From Thiomicrorhabdus lithotrophica (GTDB taxonomy: Bacteria; Pseudomonadota; Gammaproteobacteria; Thiomicrospirales; Thiomicrospiraceae): a stretch of 64,000 bases of DNA. The stretch lies in contig NZ_CP102381.1 in NCBI RefSeq assembly GCF_029201445.1, positions 1,054,001-1,118,000 on the forward strand, given 5' to 3'. This document shows positions 29,759 through 40,422 of the stretch, one piece after another (the stretch's first letter is position 1; each line of letters starts with the position of its first letter). The translations under genes and the position numbers were made by a program. The notes under the pieces are model-generated. The model was not told where the DNA came from. It saw nothing but the letters and a program-made list of their open reading frames with translations, and made no database searches.

Positions 29759-30841
29759 ATGGAAGATGCGATAAGCATGAAGACAAGCAGTAACGCAATT
29801 AAATTGACTGAATACAGTCACGGTGCTGGTTGTGGTTGTAAAATTTCTCCAAAGATTTTGGATAGTATTTTAAAAACTTCATTGAATATTGTGCCTAACC
29901 CAAACTTATTGGTCGGTAATAGCACGAAAGATGATGCGGCCGCCTACGATTTAGGTAACGGAACTTCAGTATTAAGCACTACCGATTTCTTTATGCCGAT
30001 TGTGGATGATCCCTTCACTTTTGGTCAAATTGCAGCAACCAATGCAATTAGTGATATTTACGCTATGGGTGGGAAACCTTTAATGGCCATCGCCATATTT
30101 GGGTGGCCAATTGATAAGCTTCCAGCAGAAGTGGGTCAGCAGGTTATTGAAGGTGGACGTGCAACCTGTGAGGCTGCAGGTATTCCTCTTGCAGGAGGGC
30201 ACTCTATTGATGCGCCTGAACCAATATTTGGTTTGGCAGTAACAGGCCTGGTAGAAAATCAACATTTAAAACGTAATGCTTCTGCGGAAGCTGGGTGTGA
30301 GTTATTTTTGACTAAACCAATCGGTATTGGCATTTTAACGACCGCACAAAAGCAAAAAAAGATTAAACCTGAACATATGGATATGGCAATTAAAGCCATG
30401 ACAACACTCAATACACCGGGTACAGACTTTGCCAAAATTGACGGGGTTACGGCTTTAACGGACGTGACAGGTTTTGGTGTTTTAGGACATTTAATCGAAA
30501 TCTGTGAAGGCAGTAACATTGCCGCACAGGTTGAGTTTGAAAAAGTACCCGTCTTACCGCATGTTTTGGACTATTTAGAGCAGGGATGCACTCCAGGTGG
30601 AACCAGTCGTAATTTTGATAGTTACGGCCACAAAGTTTCAGGCTTATTTGATTCCACAATTAACGAAACTCAAAAGATGATTTTATGCGATCCTCAAACG
30701 TCTGGTGGTTTGCTTGCAGCGGTTCGCCCGGGTGCGGTGGAAGAATTTAAATCGGTTGCTGCGAAATACGGACTAGCACTCGAGTCTATTGGCCAAACGG
30801 TTGATACTGATAGCCAGTTACATTCGGTTGAGGTCATTTAA
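29759..30841 (+). CDS. selD: Selenide, water dikinase
   Basis: Makes selenophosphate from selenide and ATP. The glycine-rich N-terminal [12 protein letters not shown] holds the catalytic Cys (a cysteine codon, not a UGA selenocysteine) and Lys. DDAAAYDLG and [18 protein letters not shown] (in parts) bind ATP-Mg. 360 residues; the ATG at 29777 is an alternative start six codons in. The stop overlaps the mnmH start by one base, so the pair is coupled and points to use of selenium in tRNA. A palindrome variant inside reads T-G-L-V. Confidence 0.96.
   Translation: MEDAISMKTSSNAIKLTEYSHGAGCGCKISPKILDSILKTSLNIVPNPNLLVGNSTKDDAAAYDLGNGTSVLSTTDFFMPIVDDPFTFGQIAATNAISDIYAMGGKPLMAIAIFGWPIDKLPAEVGQQVIEGGRATCEAAGIPLAGGHSIDAPEPIFGLAVTGLVENQHLKRNASAEAGCELFLTKPIGIGILTTAQKQKKIKPEHMDMAIKAMTTLNTPGTDFAKIDGVTALTDVTGFGVLGHLIEICEGSNIAAQVEFEKVPVLPHVLDYLEQGCTPGGTSRNFDSYGHKVSGLFDSTINETQKMILCDPQTSGGLLAAVRPGAVEEFKSVAAKYGLALESIGQTVDTDSQLHSVEVI
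30241..30252. repeat. Dispersed palindrome variant inside selD
   Basis: AACAGGCCTGGT; core intact, read in frame as T-G-L-V. Confidence 0.8.
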
Positions 30842-31953
30842 TGCCGTTAGCCATTACCCAATTTCAAGATGATTTACCGCAAACGGATGATTTTAAATCA
30901 ATTGTATTAAATAAGACGCCTTTAATAGACGTTCGTGCGCCAGTTGAGTTTGCTCAAGGCGCATTCAGTTCTGCAACTAACTTACCTTTAATGAATGACG
31001 AAGAAAGACAAAAGGTAGGGTTGTGTTACAAGCAACAGGGCAATGAAGCTGCGGTTAAATTAGGTCACCAGTTAGTGAGTGAATCGGCTCGTGAACCTCG
31101 AGTGAATGCTTGGGCTGAGTTTATGCAAGCGAATCCAGAGGCATTACTTTATTGTTTTAGAGGAGGGATGCGTTCTAAAATCGCACAACAGTGGTTGCAA
31201 GACAGTGGTAATGAGATTGTTCGTTTAAAAGGCGGTTATAAAGCGTTTAGACGTTTTTTGATTGATTACTTAGAGTCTATTCCAAGCTTGTTAGTAGAGA
31301 ATAACATTAAACCTATTGTGTTAGCTGGCCGCACGGGTTCTGGTAAAACAATCGTTATCCATCAGCTTGAAAATGCGATTGATTTAGAAGGTTTGGCGCA
31401 CCATAGAGGCTCAGCCTTTGGACGTCACGCCACACCTCAACCAACTCAAATTGACTTTGAAAATGAACTCGCAATGACTCTTATGCGTTTTTTGGAAACA
31501 AAACCTAATCACATAGTACTTGAGGATGAAGGCCGAAATATAGGGTCGGTTAACTTTTCTAAAGAATTTTTTGAAGCGATAAAAAGTGGCGATAGAGTCG
31601 TGGTTAACACGCCTATGGCAGAACGCGTTGAAATTACTTTGGATGAATATGTCATTCAAGCACAACACGAGTATTCAAATATTGAAGCTTGGTCAGACTT
31701 TATGAATGCCGCGTTTTTACGAATTCAAAAACGGATGGGTGGCGAACGTTATAAGCGGGTCAAACAAGCATTTGACACCGCTCTTAATGAACAAGCACAA
31801 ACGGGATCTATTGAGTTGCATAAAGTCTGGATAGAGATACTACTGGCCGAATATTATGATCCTATGTATGACTATCAAATGCAAAAAAATGAACACAATG
31901 TTTGTTTTAGCGGTTCAATTAAAGAGGTTGTTGATTTCTTAAGTTCTAAATAA
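30841..31953 (+). CDS. mnmH: tRNA 2-selenouridine synthase
   Basis: Replaces sulfur by selenium at 2-thiouridine-34, using selenophosphate from SelD. An N-terminal rhodanese domain has its active-site cysteine in LLYCFRGGMRS (about residue 97). A C-terminal P-loop domain starts with VLAGRTGSGKT (about 160). 370 residues, typical length. It depends on mnmA, also in this window, for the thiolated substrate. Confidence 0.96.
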   Translation: MPLAITQFQDDLPQTDDFKSIVLNKTPLIDVRAPVEFAQGAFSSATNLPLMNDEERQKVGLCYKQQGNEAAVKLGHQLVSESAREPRVNAWAEFMQANPEALLYCFRGGMRSKIAQQWLQDSGNEIVRLKGGYKAFRRFLIDYLESIPSLLVENNIKPIVLAGRTGSGKTIVIHQLENAIDLEGLAHHRGSAFGRHATPQPTQIDFENELAMTLMRFLETKPNHIVLEDEGRNIGSVNFSKEFFEAIKSGDRVVVNTPMAERVEITLDEYVIQAQHEYSNIEAWSDFMNAAFLRIQKRMGGERYKRVKQAFDTALNEQAQTGSIELHKVWIEILLAEYYDPMYDYQMQKNEHNVCFSGSIKEVVDFLSSK

Positions 31954-31983
31954 AAGACTAAAAAATTACAACCTTTAATAGAG

Positions 31984-32457
31984 TTAGATAAACCAGTACG
32001 AGCCAGCGCTACCTATAACCGCTTCAACCACACCTAAAAACAAGTTAATCGCAATAATGGGACGCACTTTGTCGTTCATTGTTTTTCCTGCTGAAGGAAA
32101 GTCCTGATTAGCTATATACTGCTTGAAATGTGCAAATGGTACAAAGTAGAGCCAAGCAAACAGTAATATCATAATCCAACCAATAATGTGCATAGCCTGA
32201 ATATAAATAGGTGTTGTCTCAAGTCCTCCAAAGCGTGCTGACCAATCCCAATAACCAGTTAGTAATAGTGCAAAGATAAATACCCATACCCATGGAAAAA
32301 ACCGATTAAAGACATTTAAAAATAAGGTCAATCGAATAGGGGGTTCCAAAATCAATGCGGCAGGTCTGAGTACTCTAAATACAAGAAACATACCACCGAT
32401 CCAAAGTATGGCAGTAACGGTATGGATAACAATAGCAATTTGGTCAATGAATGGCAT
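31984..32457 (-). CDS. CopD-like four-helix membrane protein
   Basis: 157 residues with four predicted membrane helices. The HTVTAILWIGGMFLVFRVLRP start and WVWVFIFALLLTGYWDW fit CopD-domain proteins of unknown or copper-related function. Conserved histidines occur in helices 1 and 3 (AMHIIGW). It converges on mnmH with a 30-bp gap and has no copper-resistance neighbours, so a role is not assignable. Confidence 0.75.
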   Translation of the reverse strand: MPFIDQIAIVIHTVTAILWIGGMFLVFRVLRPAALILEPPIRLTLFLNVFNRFFPWVWVFIFALLLTGYWDWSARFGGLETTPIYIQAMHIIGWIMILLFAWLYFVPFAHFKQYIANQDFPSAGKTMNDKVRPIIAINLFLGVVEAVIGSAGSYWFI

Positions 32458-32725
32458 AAGTCTCTCTTTTATTAATTAAATGAGGGGTTCATTGAAGTTC
32501 GCCGTTGAACAGTAATGAAAGAAAAAACGCTGTAAATGAATAGAAGCAACGTTTCTATTTTCTACATCTAGCCACTAAGTGCAAATATAAGTTCAACTAA
32601 AGAAGAAGCTTTAAAAACCAATATGTTGATATTCAAAGAACAGAGAATTTAAAACACAGTTAAGCTTATTTATTTTAATTCTCTGCTACACTACGCCACC
32701 AACCAAATTTACCAGGGATTTTTCT

Positions 32726-33265
32726 GTGGCTCTAAAACCAACCATCTATAAGTTTCGTACTTCATTATCAGACATGAATCGTGATGTTTACGACACCTTT
32801 AATTTAACTGTAGCCATGCACCCGTCTGAAAACTTAGAACGCATGATGGCTCGTGTTTTAGCCTATTGTTTAAATAGTCAGGAATTTTTAGACTTTACCA
32901 AAGGTTTAAGCGCGATTGAAGAACCGGATATTTGGGTTCGTACCTTAGATGATCAGCTTATGCTGTGGATTGATATAGGTGAGCCTGCGTATGACAGAGT
33001 GAAAAAAGCAACCCGTCTAGCACGAGCAGTAAAGGTCTATAGCTTTAATACTAAGGCGGATGTCTGGTGGGAGCAGGGTAAGGCTAAGTTTAGTGAATTG
33101 AATGCTTCTTTCTATCGATTTGATAACCAATCAATTCAGAACTTAGCAGGCCTGGTAGAAAGAACCACAGAGATGTCAGTGACAGTAACGGGTGATTCGG
33201 CTTATGTGACTACAGAAAAAGGTGATTGTGAGGTGTTTTGGGAGGCATTTCAGACTATTGAGTAG
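32726..33265 (+). CDS. YaeQ family protein
   Basis: 179 residues, matching YaeQ in length and start (MALKPTIYKFRTSLSDM). YaeQ is described structurally as a variant PD-(D/E)XK fold, with no firm function. The 267 bp upstream are very AT-rich and hold no gene. A palindrome variant within reads A-G-L-V. Confidence 0.92.
   Translation: MALKPTIYKFRTSLSDMNRDVYDTFNLTVAMHPSENLERMMARVLAYCLNSQEFLDFTKGLSAIEEPDIWVRTLDDQLMLWIDIGEPAYDRVKKATRLARAVKVYSFNTKADVWWEQGKAKFSELNASFYRFDNQSIQNLAGLVERTTEMSVTVTGDSAYVTTEKGDCEVFWEAFQTIE
33145..33156. repeat. Dispersed palindrome variant inside yaeQ
   Basis: AGCAGGCCTGGT; core intact, read as A-G-L-V. Confidence 0.8.
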
Positions 33266-33290
33266 AGAATGAATTAAAAACTCTAATAGT

Positions 33291-33366
33291 TTAAAACAAT
33301 TCTACTTTATTATCTGTATTGTGCGTTTCAATACGGTTACGCCCATTTTTCTTAGCGCAATATAAG
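33291..33366 (-). pseudogene. C-terminal remnant of a GGDEF (diguanylate cyclase) gene
   Basis: The minus strand reads LYCAKKNGRNRIETHN and then stops at the complement of 33291-33293. L-Y-x-A-K-x-x-G-R-N-R is the highly conserved end of GGDEF domains. Upstream on that strand the coding sequence is lost; a direct repeat of a short AT-rich stretch (CGCAATATAAG twice, 33356-33380) marks the break. This explains most of the otherwise empty 33266-33502 gap. Confidence 0.65.
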
Positions 33367-33502
33367 TAACGCAATATAAGGGTTTATCTGCATATTTGTC
33401 GATGTATCTACAAATATTTGTGTGATAAACCTAGGCTCTTTAAGTTTAGAACTAATATGCAATTAGGTTTAGATAAAGAGCCGGCTTTTAGAAGGTCTGT
33501 TT

Positions 33503-34219
33503 TTAAAGTTCAGCATCATAATAGACGTTTTGCACATCGTCTAAGTCTTCTAGAAGGCCGATGAATTTCTCAAACATTTCAAGATCTTCGCCTTCAATTT
33601 CTTTTGGTATTTGAGCTAAGAATTGGATTTCATCTACATCAAATTCAATTTCGGGAAAAGCATCTTTAAGCGCATTTTTTGCTTTTGCATATTCTGTATG
33701 AGGAGCAAAAACACTAATCTTGCCATCATCTATTTCAATATCGCTCACATCCACATCAGCCATTAATAAAGCTTCTAAGACTGCTTCTTCATCATCACCT
33801 GAAAAGACAAAAATAGCCGAGTGATCAAACATGTGAGAAACACTGCCTTGTGTACCAATCTTACAGTTCGTTTTGGTAAAGCAGTGACGAACATCACCAA
33901 AAGTACGGTTAGGGTTGTCTGTTAAACACTCAATAATGACCATTGTGTTACCAGGCCCGTAACCTTCATAGCGAGCAGGAGAGAAGTCTTCACCGCCACC
34001 ACCTTTGGCTTTATCAATCGCTTTTTCAATTACATGAGCAGGAACTTGATCTTTTTTAGCTCGATCAATTAATCCTTGTAACGCTAAGTTACCTTCAAGT
34101 TCAACACCACCAGATTTGGCACACACATAGATTTCACGGCTATATTTACTGTAGACCTTCGCTTTTTGGTCTGAGGTTTTTGCCATTGATTCTTTGCGGT
34201 TTTGGTAGGCTCTTCCCAT
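33503..34219 (-). CDS. YebC/PmpR family protein (YeeN branch)
   Basis: 238-residue cytoplasmic protein. YebC-family members act as transcription regulators and, by recent work, translation factors that relieve ribosome stalling. The start [15 protein letters not shown] and the run [20 protein letters not shown] are of the YeeN branch, distinct from canonical Yeb[22 protein letters not shown] is the family core, quoted with its residues V-I-I-E-C central. GGAG sits ahead of the start on the minus strand. Confidence 0.9.
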   Translation of the reverse strand: MGRAYQNRKESMAKTSDQKAKVYSKYSREIYVCAKSGGVELEGNLALQGLIDRAKKDQVPAHVIEKAIDKAKGGGGEDFSPARYEGYGPGNTMVIIECLTDNPNRTFGDVRHCFTKTNCKIGTQGSVSHMFDHSAIFVFSGDDEEAVLEALLMADVDVSDIEIDDGKISVFAPHTEYAKAKNALKDAFPEIEFDVDEIQFLAQIPKEIEGEDLEMFEKFIGLLEDLDDVQNVYYDAEL

Positions 34220-34332
34220 TGTTCATGCTCCATTGAAATTTTATGAAGGGTAAATTTTACACAATTCCATCATTTAGTAGGAGGTTTTGCTCTAAAATCA
34301 CCCTATAAAGTGAATTTAATAGGCTGAATTGT

Positions 34333-34518
34333 ATGAACAGACAAAAGAAAATAAGAGAAAAGTTTGCAAAAAAGCTTAAACAAGCAAAAGCAAAACGCTT
34401 TCCTAAAAATAAGAAACCCTATATTGCTAAAGCCGATAGAGTGAATCATGATTCTTCTACGGAAGTTGTTGATGAGAATGATATTAGTCATTCTGAAAAT
34501 GAATCATCAAACCATTAG
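34333..34518 (+). CDS. Small basic protein, DUF2986-like
   Basis: 61 residues. The first 35 are highly basic (MNRQKKIREKFAKKLKQAKA), then KNKKPYIAKADR, a pattern like DUF2986 proteins of marine gammaproteobacteria, followed by an acidic Ser/Glu tail. Basic N-terminus suggests nucleic-acid or ribosome contact, but this is inference. It diverges from the YebC-family gene. Confidence 0.6.
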   Translation: MNRQKKIREKFAKKLKQAKAKRFPKNKKPYIAKADRVNHDSSTEVVDENDISHSENESSNH

Positions 34519-34628
34519 GTGGTATTAGGTTATCTTGCTAGTAACTTAATATTTAATTTACGCAAAAAAGTTATGTTTGAATAAAAGGTATAAAATGAAA
34601 GTATCATTAGTTGCATTGGAGGTGACTT

Positions 34629-35216
34629 ATGAAACAATTATTGATTACATTTACCTTGATTACCTGTTCTTTGTTTTTATCTGTTGGTAATGCTGCGTTA
34701 AGCAGTGAATTGCAGGAAAACACCTATCACGATTTAATAAATAACCCAACACACCCTCAAGTCGAGCAAATAATTCAATCCAATACTGAACCAGAAGGTG
34801 TTGTTTTTGAAATTGAAACGCTTGATTCACAAGCATTAGAAACATTAACCGACTATGTGATTTCTCAAATTAGGCTCATTAAACGTGTTTATCCTGCTGT
34901 AGATGTTGCTGTCATTTCTCATGGTGCGGAAGAATTTGCTTTGCAGAAATCTGCGAGTTCTGAGTTTGCTGATGTTCACAACATGTTCAACAATCTAGTA
35001 TCTACCCAAGGCGTGAGTATCCATGTTTGTGGAGCGGTAGGTGGGTTGAAGCAATTAACGCAAGAGGATTTTCCGGATTTTGTAAGTTATTCGGCTTCTG
35101 GTTTGGCTCAACTGAATGACTATAAAGCTTTGGGATATAGTGTTGTTGTGATTAAGGAATTAAATCAGCGCCAACGTAAGCAGTTGTTTGAAAAACCTGA
35201 ACGTTACATCAAGTAG
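34629..35216 (+). CDS. Secreted DsrE/DsrF-like protein
   Basis: 195 residues with a clear signal peptide (about 1-23, ending SVGNA). The mature part has VDVAVISHGAEEFAL, a single cysteine in GVSIHVCGAVGG and YKALGYSVVVIKEL, the layout of DsrE-like folds. The cysteine is where sulfur-carrier members bind sulfane sulfur, so a periplasmic sulfur role is possible but unproven. GGAGGTGACTT gives a good ribosome binding site. Confidence 0.75.
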   Translation: MKQLLITFTLITCSLFLSVGNAALSSELQENTYHDLINNPTHPQVEQIIQSNTEPEGVVFEIETLDSQALETLTDYVISQIRLIKRVYPAVDVAVISHGAEEFALQKSASSEFADVHNMFNNLVSTQGVSIHVCGAVGGLKQLTQEDFPDFVSYSASGLAQLNDYKALGYSVVVIKELNQRQRKQLFEKPERYIK

Positions 35217-35396
35217 AGCCCTTATTGTATTGGATACCCGTTAATAACTTGTAACTATTTGTTTTATATAAAAACTTTATTTTTAAAAGAGACTAAATTT
35301 AATTTGATTCAAGATTTAACTAGCGTAGAATCAAACTGAGTTATCTCCAGCGGGGGTAATTAAAATATCCATAAACCTAAATTTTAGGAGGACCTA

Positions 35397-35837
35397 ATGA
35401 AACCTATTTGGATTCTTGTCGCGGATAGTAGTACTGCTCGTATACTCACGGCTGAAAACTCCGCTTCTGAATTGATTGAAATTCAAGATTTTTTTCATGA
35501 TGAAGCTTTTCAACATGAACATGAGTTGGTAAGTGATCAGCCAGGTCGCGGTAATGACGGTACGAGTGGAGGTAACCATGCTTACACTGGTGATGTTTCA
35601 CCAAAAGAGCAAGAAAGCATAGACTTTGCAAAACGCTTGGCAAAACATTTAAATGATGAGCTTAATCAGAATAAGTTTGAAAGTTTGTTTGTAGTCGCAG
35701 CACCAGGTTTCTTAGGTGAGTTGCGTAACTCGTTTAGCAAAAGCTTAGAAAAACATATTACTTTTTCTTTAGGTAAAAACATTGTGACGCATACACCAAA
35801 AGAAATTAGAAAGCACTTGCCTCATTCATTAACGTAA
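35397..35837 (+). CDS. Host-attachment-type protein (AtsE-like family)
   Basis: 146 residues matching the family annotated as protein required for attachment to host cells: WILVADSSTARIL start, a central Gly/Asp-rich loop with H-E-H-E-L, and VVAAPGFLGELR followed by HTPKEIRKHLP. The family is common in free-living bacteria and its biochemical role is unclear. AGGAGGACCTA is a strong ribosome binding site. A terminator follows. Confidence 0.8.
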   Translation: MKPIWILVADSSTARILTAENSASELIEIQDFFHDEAFQHEHELVSDQPGRGNDGTSGGNHAYTGDVSPKEQESIDFAKRLAKHLNDELNQNKFESLFVVAAPGFLGELRNSFSKSLEKHITFSLGKNIVTHTPKEIRKHLPHSLT

Positions 35838-35852
35838 AGACTTTATTGGATT

Positions 35853-35893
35853 AAAAAGCTCCCATTTCATATTTGTTGAAATGGGGGCTTTTT
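35853..35893. terminator. Convergent terminator between host-attachment gene and phnA
   Basis: AAAAAGCTCCCATTTCA pairs with TGAAATGGGGGCTTTTT around a 7-base loop; A and T tracts on both sides serve both convergent genes. Confidence 0.92.
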
Positions 35894-35911
35894 AGTTTAA
35901 GGGGGCAAGTA

Positions 35912-36481
35912 TTATTGTTTCTTTAAAAAAGCGGCAACCAATACAATTTGTGTGCCATTCACTTTCCCTTCTATATGTAAAGCGTTGTCTGTTAAATGAA
36001 TGTTTTTAACCATCGTTCCGCGTTTTGCAGTGAAGTTAGCACCTTTGACATCTAAGTCTTTAATTAAAGTAACATCATCACCTTCATTTAGAATAGTCCC
36101 GTTACTGTCCTTAGTAGGAATGCGATCATCATCTTCGTCAGTAATGCCCGCATCTGCCCAAGCTTTCGTCTCGTCATCAAGGTACATCATATCTAATAAG
36201 TCTTGCGGCCAACCTTCTGCTCTAAGAACATGAAGCATCCGGTAAGAGACAACTTGTACAGCAGGAGTTGGTGACCACATGCTATCGTTTAGGCAGCGCC
36301 AATGATTTGCATCAATTGTTGAAGGATCTTCCATTTGTGACTTGCATGTACCACAAACTAAAATCGCTTGGTCTTCTGAACCATCGCTAGGGGTGACTTC
36401 AAAAACAGATAAATCATGGTCTGCACCACAAAGTTCACATTTATTGCCACTGCGTTCAATTAAAGCCTGTTCAACGCTCAT
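35912..36481 (-). CDS. phnA: PhnA-family zinc-ribbon protein
   Basis: 189 residues. The N-terminal zinc ribbon has CELC and CGTC pairs. The C-terminal SH3-like PhnA domain has DSNGTILNEGDDVTLIKDLD and VKGANFTAKRGT. PhnA is a historical name; the family is not itself required for phosphonate use in E. coli, and its function is open. It stands alone. Confidence 0.9.
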   Translation of the reverse strand: MSVEQALIERSGNKCELCGADHDLSVFEVTPSDGSEDQAILVCGTCKSQMEDPSTIDANHWRCLNDSMWSPTPAVQVVSYRMLHVLRAEGWPQDLLDMMYLDDETKAWADAGITDEDDDRIPTKDSNGTILNEGDDVTLIKDLDVKGANFTAKRGTMVKNIHLTDNALHIEGKVNGTQIVLVAAFLKKQ

Positions 36482-36608
36482 TGGTTTTCCTTTAAATTTG
36501 AGATGATTTTAAGAGGGCATATTATGCATTATAAGTACTTCAAAGTCATTACCACGGATTGAATGGCAAGTCATAAAGTCGATTAATTAAAAATAAAATA
36601 ATGAATTG

Positions 36609-36620
36609 ACCAGGCCTGGT
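36609..36620. repeat. Dispersed palindrome, exact copy
   Basis: Exact copy in the divergent gap between phnA and the J-domain gene. Confidence 0.9.
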
Positions 36621-36713
36621 TGTTAATTACTAAATGTGGCTTCTTTTTTAAGCTTTATGAGGTTAAAATTGACATGATTTTAGTGTATCTTCAATGTAAC
36701 TCAAGAGGCTAAA

Positions 36714-37499
36714 TTGAGGCGTAATTACGATATTAAAGTGGATTATTTTGCTGTTTTAGGCGTTCATTATGGCGCTTGTTCTAAAACGGTCAAACTTGCT
36801 TATCGAAAAATGGCACGTCGTTATCATCCTGATGTATCAACCATTCACGATGCTCAAAGTCGCTTTCAAGAAATTGCCTTGGCCTATGAAGTGTTAAGTA
36901 AGTATCGTGAGCACTATTGCCGAGAATACGATTTACGCCAAGTTCGTAGCAAACCGTCTTCTAAAAATACTTCAGATGTAAGATCAAGCCAACAGTCTTC
37001 AACCTCTTCTAAACGTAATGGTTCAGCTTACCGATCACAGAAACCCATTGATGGTAAAGACAGGGTGATTACTTACCCGTTAACATTGCGTTATGCGATT
37101 CGTTTGCTCAACTTAGGTAGTTTTTACATTCCAGGTTTAAAGCTAAAAATGAAGTTTACCCGTAAAGCTTTTGAGGAAAAAACGTTCCGGATAGAAGGTA
37201 AGGGATATAGTGGTTTATTTGGTGGAAAACCTGGCGATTTTTTGGTGAAATTTAATATTAAAATTGATACTGGCCGTTACAATTTAAAAGGTGGTGATAT
37301 CTATGGAACCTTCATTTTACCCAAAGACATGTTGCAAGCAGGAGAGCCACTTTCAATTGATGCTGTCAGCGGCAAGACAGAGTTGCTTCTACCTGAAGAT
37401 TATTCAGCGGAAAAACTGATAAAAATAACAGGGATGGGATTGCCCGCCGATGAAATAACGCCAGCAGGCGATTTATACGCTAGATTAATTGCCAATTAA
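36714..37499 (+). CDS. DnaJ-class co-chaperone without zinc finger (CbpA-like)
   Basis: 261 residues from a TTG start preceded by AAGAGG; no ATG lies near the conserved start DYFAVLGV. The J domain (about 10-75) has the Hsp70-contacting HPD in YHPDVS. A Ser-rich linker (about 80-110) leads to one or two C-terminal beta domains (VITYPLTLRYAIRLL ... TGRYNLKGGDIYG). No cysteine-rich domain and no DnaK gene nearby. Likely an accessory J-protein. Confidence 0.85.
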   Translation: MRRNYDIKVDYFAVLGVHYGACSKTVKLAYRKMARRYHPDVSTIHDAQSRFQEIALAYEVLSKYREHYCREYDLRQVRSKPSSKNTSDVRSSQQSSTSSKRNGSAYRSQKPIDGKDRVITYPLTLRYAIRLLNLGSFYIPGLKLKMKFTRKAFEEKTFRIEGKGYSGLFGGKPGDFLVKFNIKIDTGRYNLKGGDIYGTFILPKDMLQAGEPLSIDAVSGKTELLLPEDYSAEKLIKITGMGLPADEITPAGDLYARLIAN

Positions 37500-37746
37500 C
37501 TTGAATTTTTTAAGTTATCCCTTATTACATTATCTAAAGATAAAAAGACGATAGATAAAAACGAGTTTTACACAAAGTTAGCTCGCAAGCTTTTAAGGAA
37601 CCATTTTTGCTTTAATGTAAAATGTAACTTATTACTCAACAGCTATTTAGAGCAAGATAGACAGAGAATGATTCAAAGTACGGTTTATCTTCTCAGAGAC
37701 TTGTGTCAACACTAAGTCTTATTCAGAAAAAAATTAAAGAGATTTC

Positions 37747-38064
37747 ATGCCATATTCACCAGAACAGGATGACGGTAATTTACTGTTAGAACACGCAAAA
37801 CCAAAAGTGAAACCACCAAAACGTTATCAAGTGGTTTTAATGAACGATGATTACACCCCTATGGAGTTTGTAGTAGAGGTGTTACAGCGTTTTTTTGGTT
37901 TAGACGAAATGAAAGCCAACGCCATTATGCTTGCCGTTCATCATGACGGCAAAGGGGTTTGTGGTGTATTTAGTCGTGAAGTCGCAGAGATGAAAGTACA
38001 GCAAGTAAATAGTTACTCTCGTCAGAATAAACATCCATTAATGTGTCAATTAGAGGTTGCGTAA
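37747..38064 (+). CDS. clpS: ClpAP adaptor ClpS
   Basis: Delivers N-degron substrates to ClpAP. 105 residues with the YQVVLMNDDYTPMEFVVEVL binding pocket and the late HHDGKGVCGVFSREVAEMK region split around the conserved glycine. It precedes clpA by 18 bp. Aat, which creates such N-degrons by adding Leu or Phe, is also in this window. The 247 bp before clpS hold no gene. Confidence 0.97.
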   Translation: MPYSPEQDDGNLLLEHAKPKVKPPKRYQVVLMNDDYTPMEFVVEVLQRFFGLDEMKANAIMLAVHHDGKGVCGVFSREVAEMKVQQVNSYSRQNKHPLMCQLEVA

Positions 38065-38082
38065 GCAAAGGGTCAAAAAAAT

Positions 38083-40326
38083 ATGTTAAGTAAAGAATTA
38101 CAAATGACTCTAAGCAATGCGTTTAGTGTGGCGCATGAGTATGAACATGAGTTTGTTACCTTAGAGCATTTATTGCTTGAGTTATTGGGCGTACCAGCAG
38201 TGCAAGAAGTGATTAATGCTTGCGGTGCAGACTATGTCAATATTGAAGAGAGTCTTGAGAAGTTTTTAGAATCAGAGATGGTTTCACGCAAGCCGGATGA
38301 GTTGCAGCCAACAATGAGCTTTCAGCGTGTTATTGAGCGAGCTATCTATTTAGTTCAGTCGAATGGGTATCCTGAAGTGACAGCGGTTCACGTATTGGCC
38401 TCTTTGTATGCTGAGCAGGATTCGCAAGCGGTATACCTGCTAGAAAGCAACGGTGTTGAACGTGTTGATGTGCTTAGCTTCTTATCTCATGGTGTGACGG
38501 CATCGGATAGCGATGATTATTTACCTGCAACTAGCGAAGGCGATGAGGCACAAGCTGATTCACAAGGTGAGCCTAAAAAATCCCCTTTAGAGAGCTTTAC
38601 GAGTAATCTTAATGTTGCAGTTGAAGAAGGCAAGATTGACCCTATTATTGGCCGTGAATGGGAACTTAATCGTACTTTAGAAGTGTTAAGTCGTCGCCGA
38701 AAAAATAATCCACTATTAGTTGGTGAGCCAGGGGTGGGTAAAACCGCTGTAGCAGAAGGCTTAGCTTATCAAATCGTTAATAACAACGTACCTGAAAGTC
38801 TAGCGGATGCGGTTGTTTATAGTCTAGATATGGGGGCATTGCTTGCCGGAACTCGCTATCGTGGTGATTTTGAAAAGCGCTTTAAAGCACTATTAAAAGC
38901 TTTGGAAGCAGAACCGCACGCTATTCTATTTATTGATGAGATTCATACCGTGATTGGTGCTGGCGCTGTACAGGGTGGCGCAATGGATGCTTCTAACCTA
39001 ATGAAGCCTTCACTTTCATCTGGGCGTTTACGTTGCGTAGGTGCAACCACTTATGAAGAGTATCGCGGTATTTTTGAAAAAGATCGAGCTTTGGCGCGTC
39101 GTTTCCAAAAGGTGGATGTGAAAGAGCCTACACATCAAGAGAGTTTTGCCATTCTAAAAGGGCTTAAATCTAAATACGAAGAACATCACAATGTGAAATA
39201 CACTTTGCCAGCATTAAAAGAAGCGGTGGCGCTGTCAGCACGTTATTTAACGGATCGTCATTTACCGGATAAAGCAATTGATGTGATTGATGAAGCGGGT
39301 GCTAAACAAGCTTTAGCGGTTGCAAGTAAACGTAAAAAACAGATTGGAGTGCATGAGGTTCAACAAGTTGTTGCAAGTATTGCTCGTATTCCCGTTTCGC
39401 AGATTACCCAAAAAGAGAAAGACAAACTGGCTGATTTAGAAGCTAATCTAAAGCGTGTTGTTTTTGGACAAGATCATGCGGTTGAGAAATTAACCTCTGC
39501 CATTCATCTTGCACGTTCTGGTTTGAACAATCCTAACAAGCCTACTGCCTCTTTCTTGTTTGCAGGTCCTACAGGTGTCGGTAAAACAGAACTAACTCAG
39601 CAGCTAGCCAATCACATGGGTGTAGAAATGCTTCGCTTTGATATGTCTGAATATATGGAGCGTCATACGGTTTCTCGTTTGATTGGTGCACCTCCAGGTT
39701 ATGTTGGTTATGACCAGGGTGGCTTATTAACAGAAGCAGTGACTAAAAATCCTCATTCAGTGGTTTTGCTTGATGAAATTGAAAAGGCACACCCAGATGT
39801 CTTTAACCTATTATTACAGGTTATGGATCACGGAACCTTAACCGATAACAATGGTCGTAAAGCTGACTTTAGAAATATCACTTTAATCATGACTTCAAAC
39901 GTGGGTGCAGAACAAATGGCTCGCAGTAGCATGGGCTTTACTTCACAAGATCATACTATGGACTTTGAGGCTGAGCTAAAGAAAGTGTTTACTCCGGAGT
40001 TTAGAAATCGTTTAGATGGGATTATTCAATTTAATCGTCTATCGGAAGAGTCGATGGAATCCGTTGTGAATAAGTTTATTTATGCTTTAGAGAACGCATT
40101 GGCAGATAAAAAAGTCAGTCTAAAAATCAGTGATGCCGCAAGAGCATGGTTAGCCAAAAAAGGCTATGATCCTCTAATGGGCGCCAGACCAATGGAACGT
40201 TTGATTCAAGAAAAAGTCAAACAACCTTTAGCTGAAAAACTACTGTTTGGTGAGTTGCAACAGGGTGGCGAAGTGTTTGTTGATTGTAAAGATGATGAGC
40301 TAACTTTTGAAAAGGTTGAAAATTAA
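38083..40326 (+). CDS. clpA: ATP-dependent Clp protease ATP-binding subunit ClpA
   Basis: AAA+ unfoldase partner of ClpP. Clp N-terminal repeats (about 1-145), first AAA domain with [15 protein letters not shown] and second with [20 protein letters not shown] and LLDEIEKAH are the Walker B motifs. 747 residues (E. coli 758). There is no long middle coiled coil, which excludes ClpB. Confidence 0.98.
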   Translation: MLSKELQMTLSNAFSVAHEYEHEFVTLEHLLLELLGVPAVQEVINACGADYVNIEESLEKFLESEMVSRKPDELQPTMSFQRVIERAIYLVQSNGYPEVTAVHVLASLYAEQDSQAVYLLESNGVERVDVLSFLSHGVTASDSDDYLPATSEGDEAQADSQGEPKKSPLESFTSNLNVAVEEGKIDPIIGREWELNRTLEVLSRRRKNNPLLVGEPGVGKTAVAEGLAYQIVNNNVPESLADAVVYSLDMGALLAGTRYRGDFEKRFKALLKALEAEPHAILFIDEIHTVIGAGAVQGGAMDASNLMKPSLSSGRLRCVGATTYEEYRGIFEKDRALARRFQKVDVKEPTHQESFAILKGLKSKYEEHHNVKYTLPALKEAVALSARYLTDRHLPDKAIDVIDEAGAKQALAVASKRKKQIGVHEVQQVVASIARIPVSQITQKEKDKLADLEANLKRVVFGQDHAVEKLTSAIHLARSGLNNPNKPTASFLFAGPTGVGKTELTQQLANHMGVEMLRFDMSEYMERHTVSRLIGAPPGYVGYDQGGLLTEAVTKNPHSVVLLDEIEKAHPDVFNLLLQVMDHGTLTDNNGRKADFRNITLIMTSNVGAEQMARSSMGFTSQDHTMDFEAELKKVFTPEFRNRLDGIIQFNRLSEESMESVVNKFIYALENALADKKVSLKISDAARAWLAKKGYDPLMGARPMERLIQEKVKQPLAEKLLFGELQQGGEVFVDCKDDELTFEKVEN

Positions 40327-40422
40327 TCAGACATTAATTTGAGCTAATCTGTTTGAGTTAGCTAAATAAGTCATTTTTAGGCTTTACCCTGTTCTTACAA
40401 AATATAGATGGGTACAGTGCAT

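Noticed and set aside
29759-29860. Possible selenocysteine codon in selD
   Set aside because: The active-site position is a normal cysteine codon within GAGCGCK; no in-frame TGA and no SECIS-like need.
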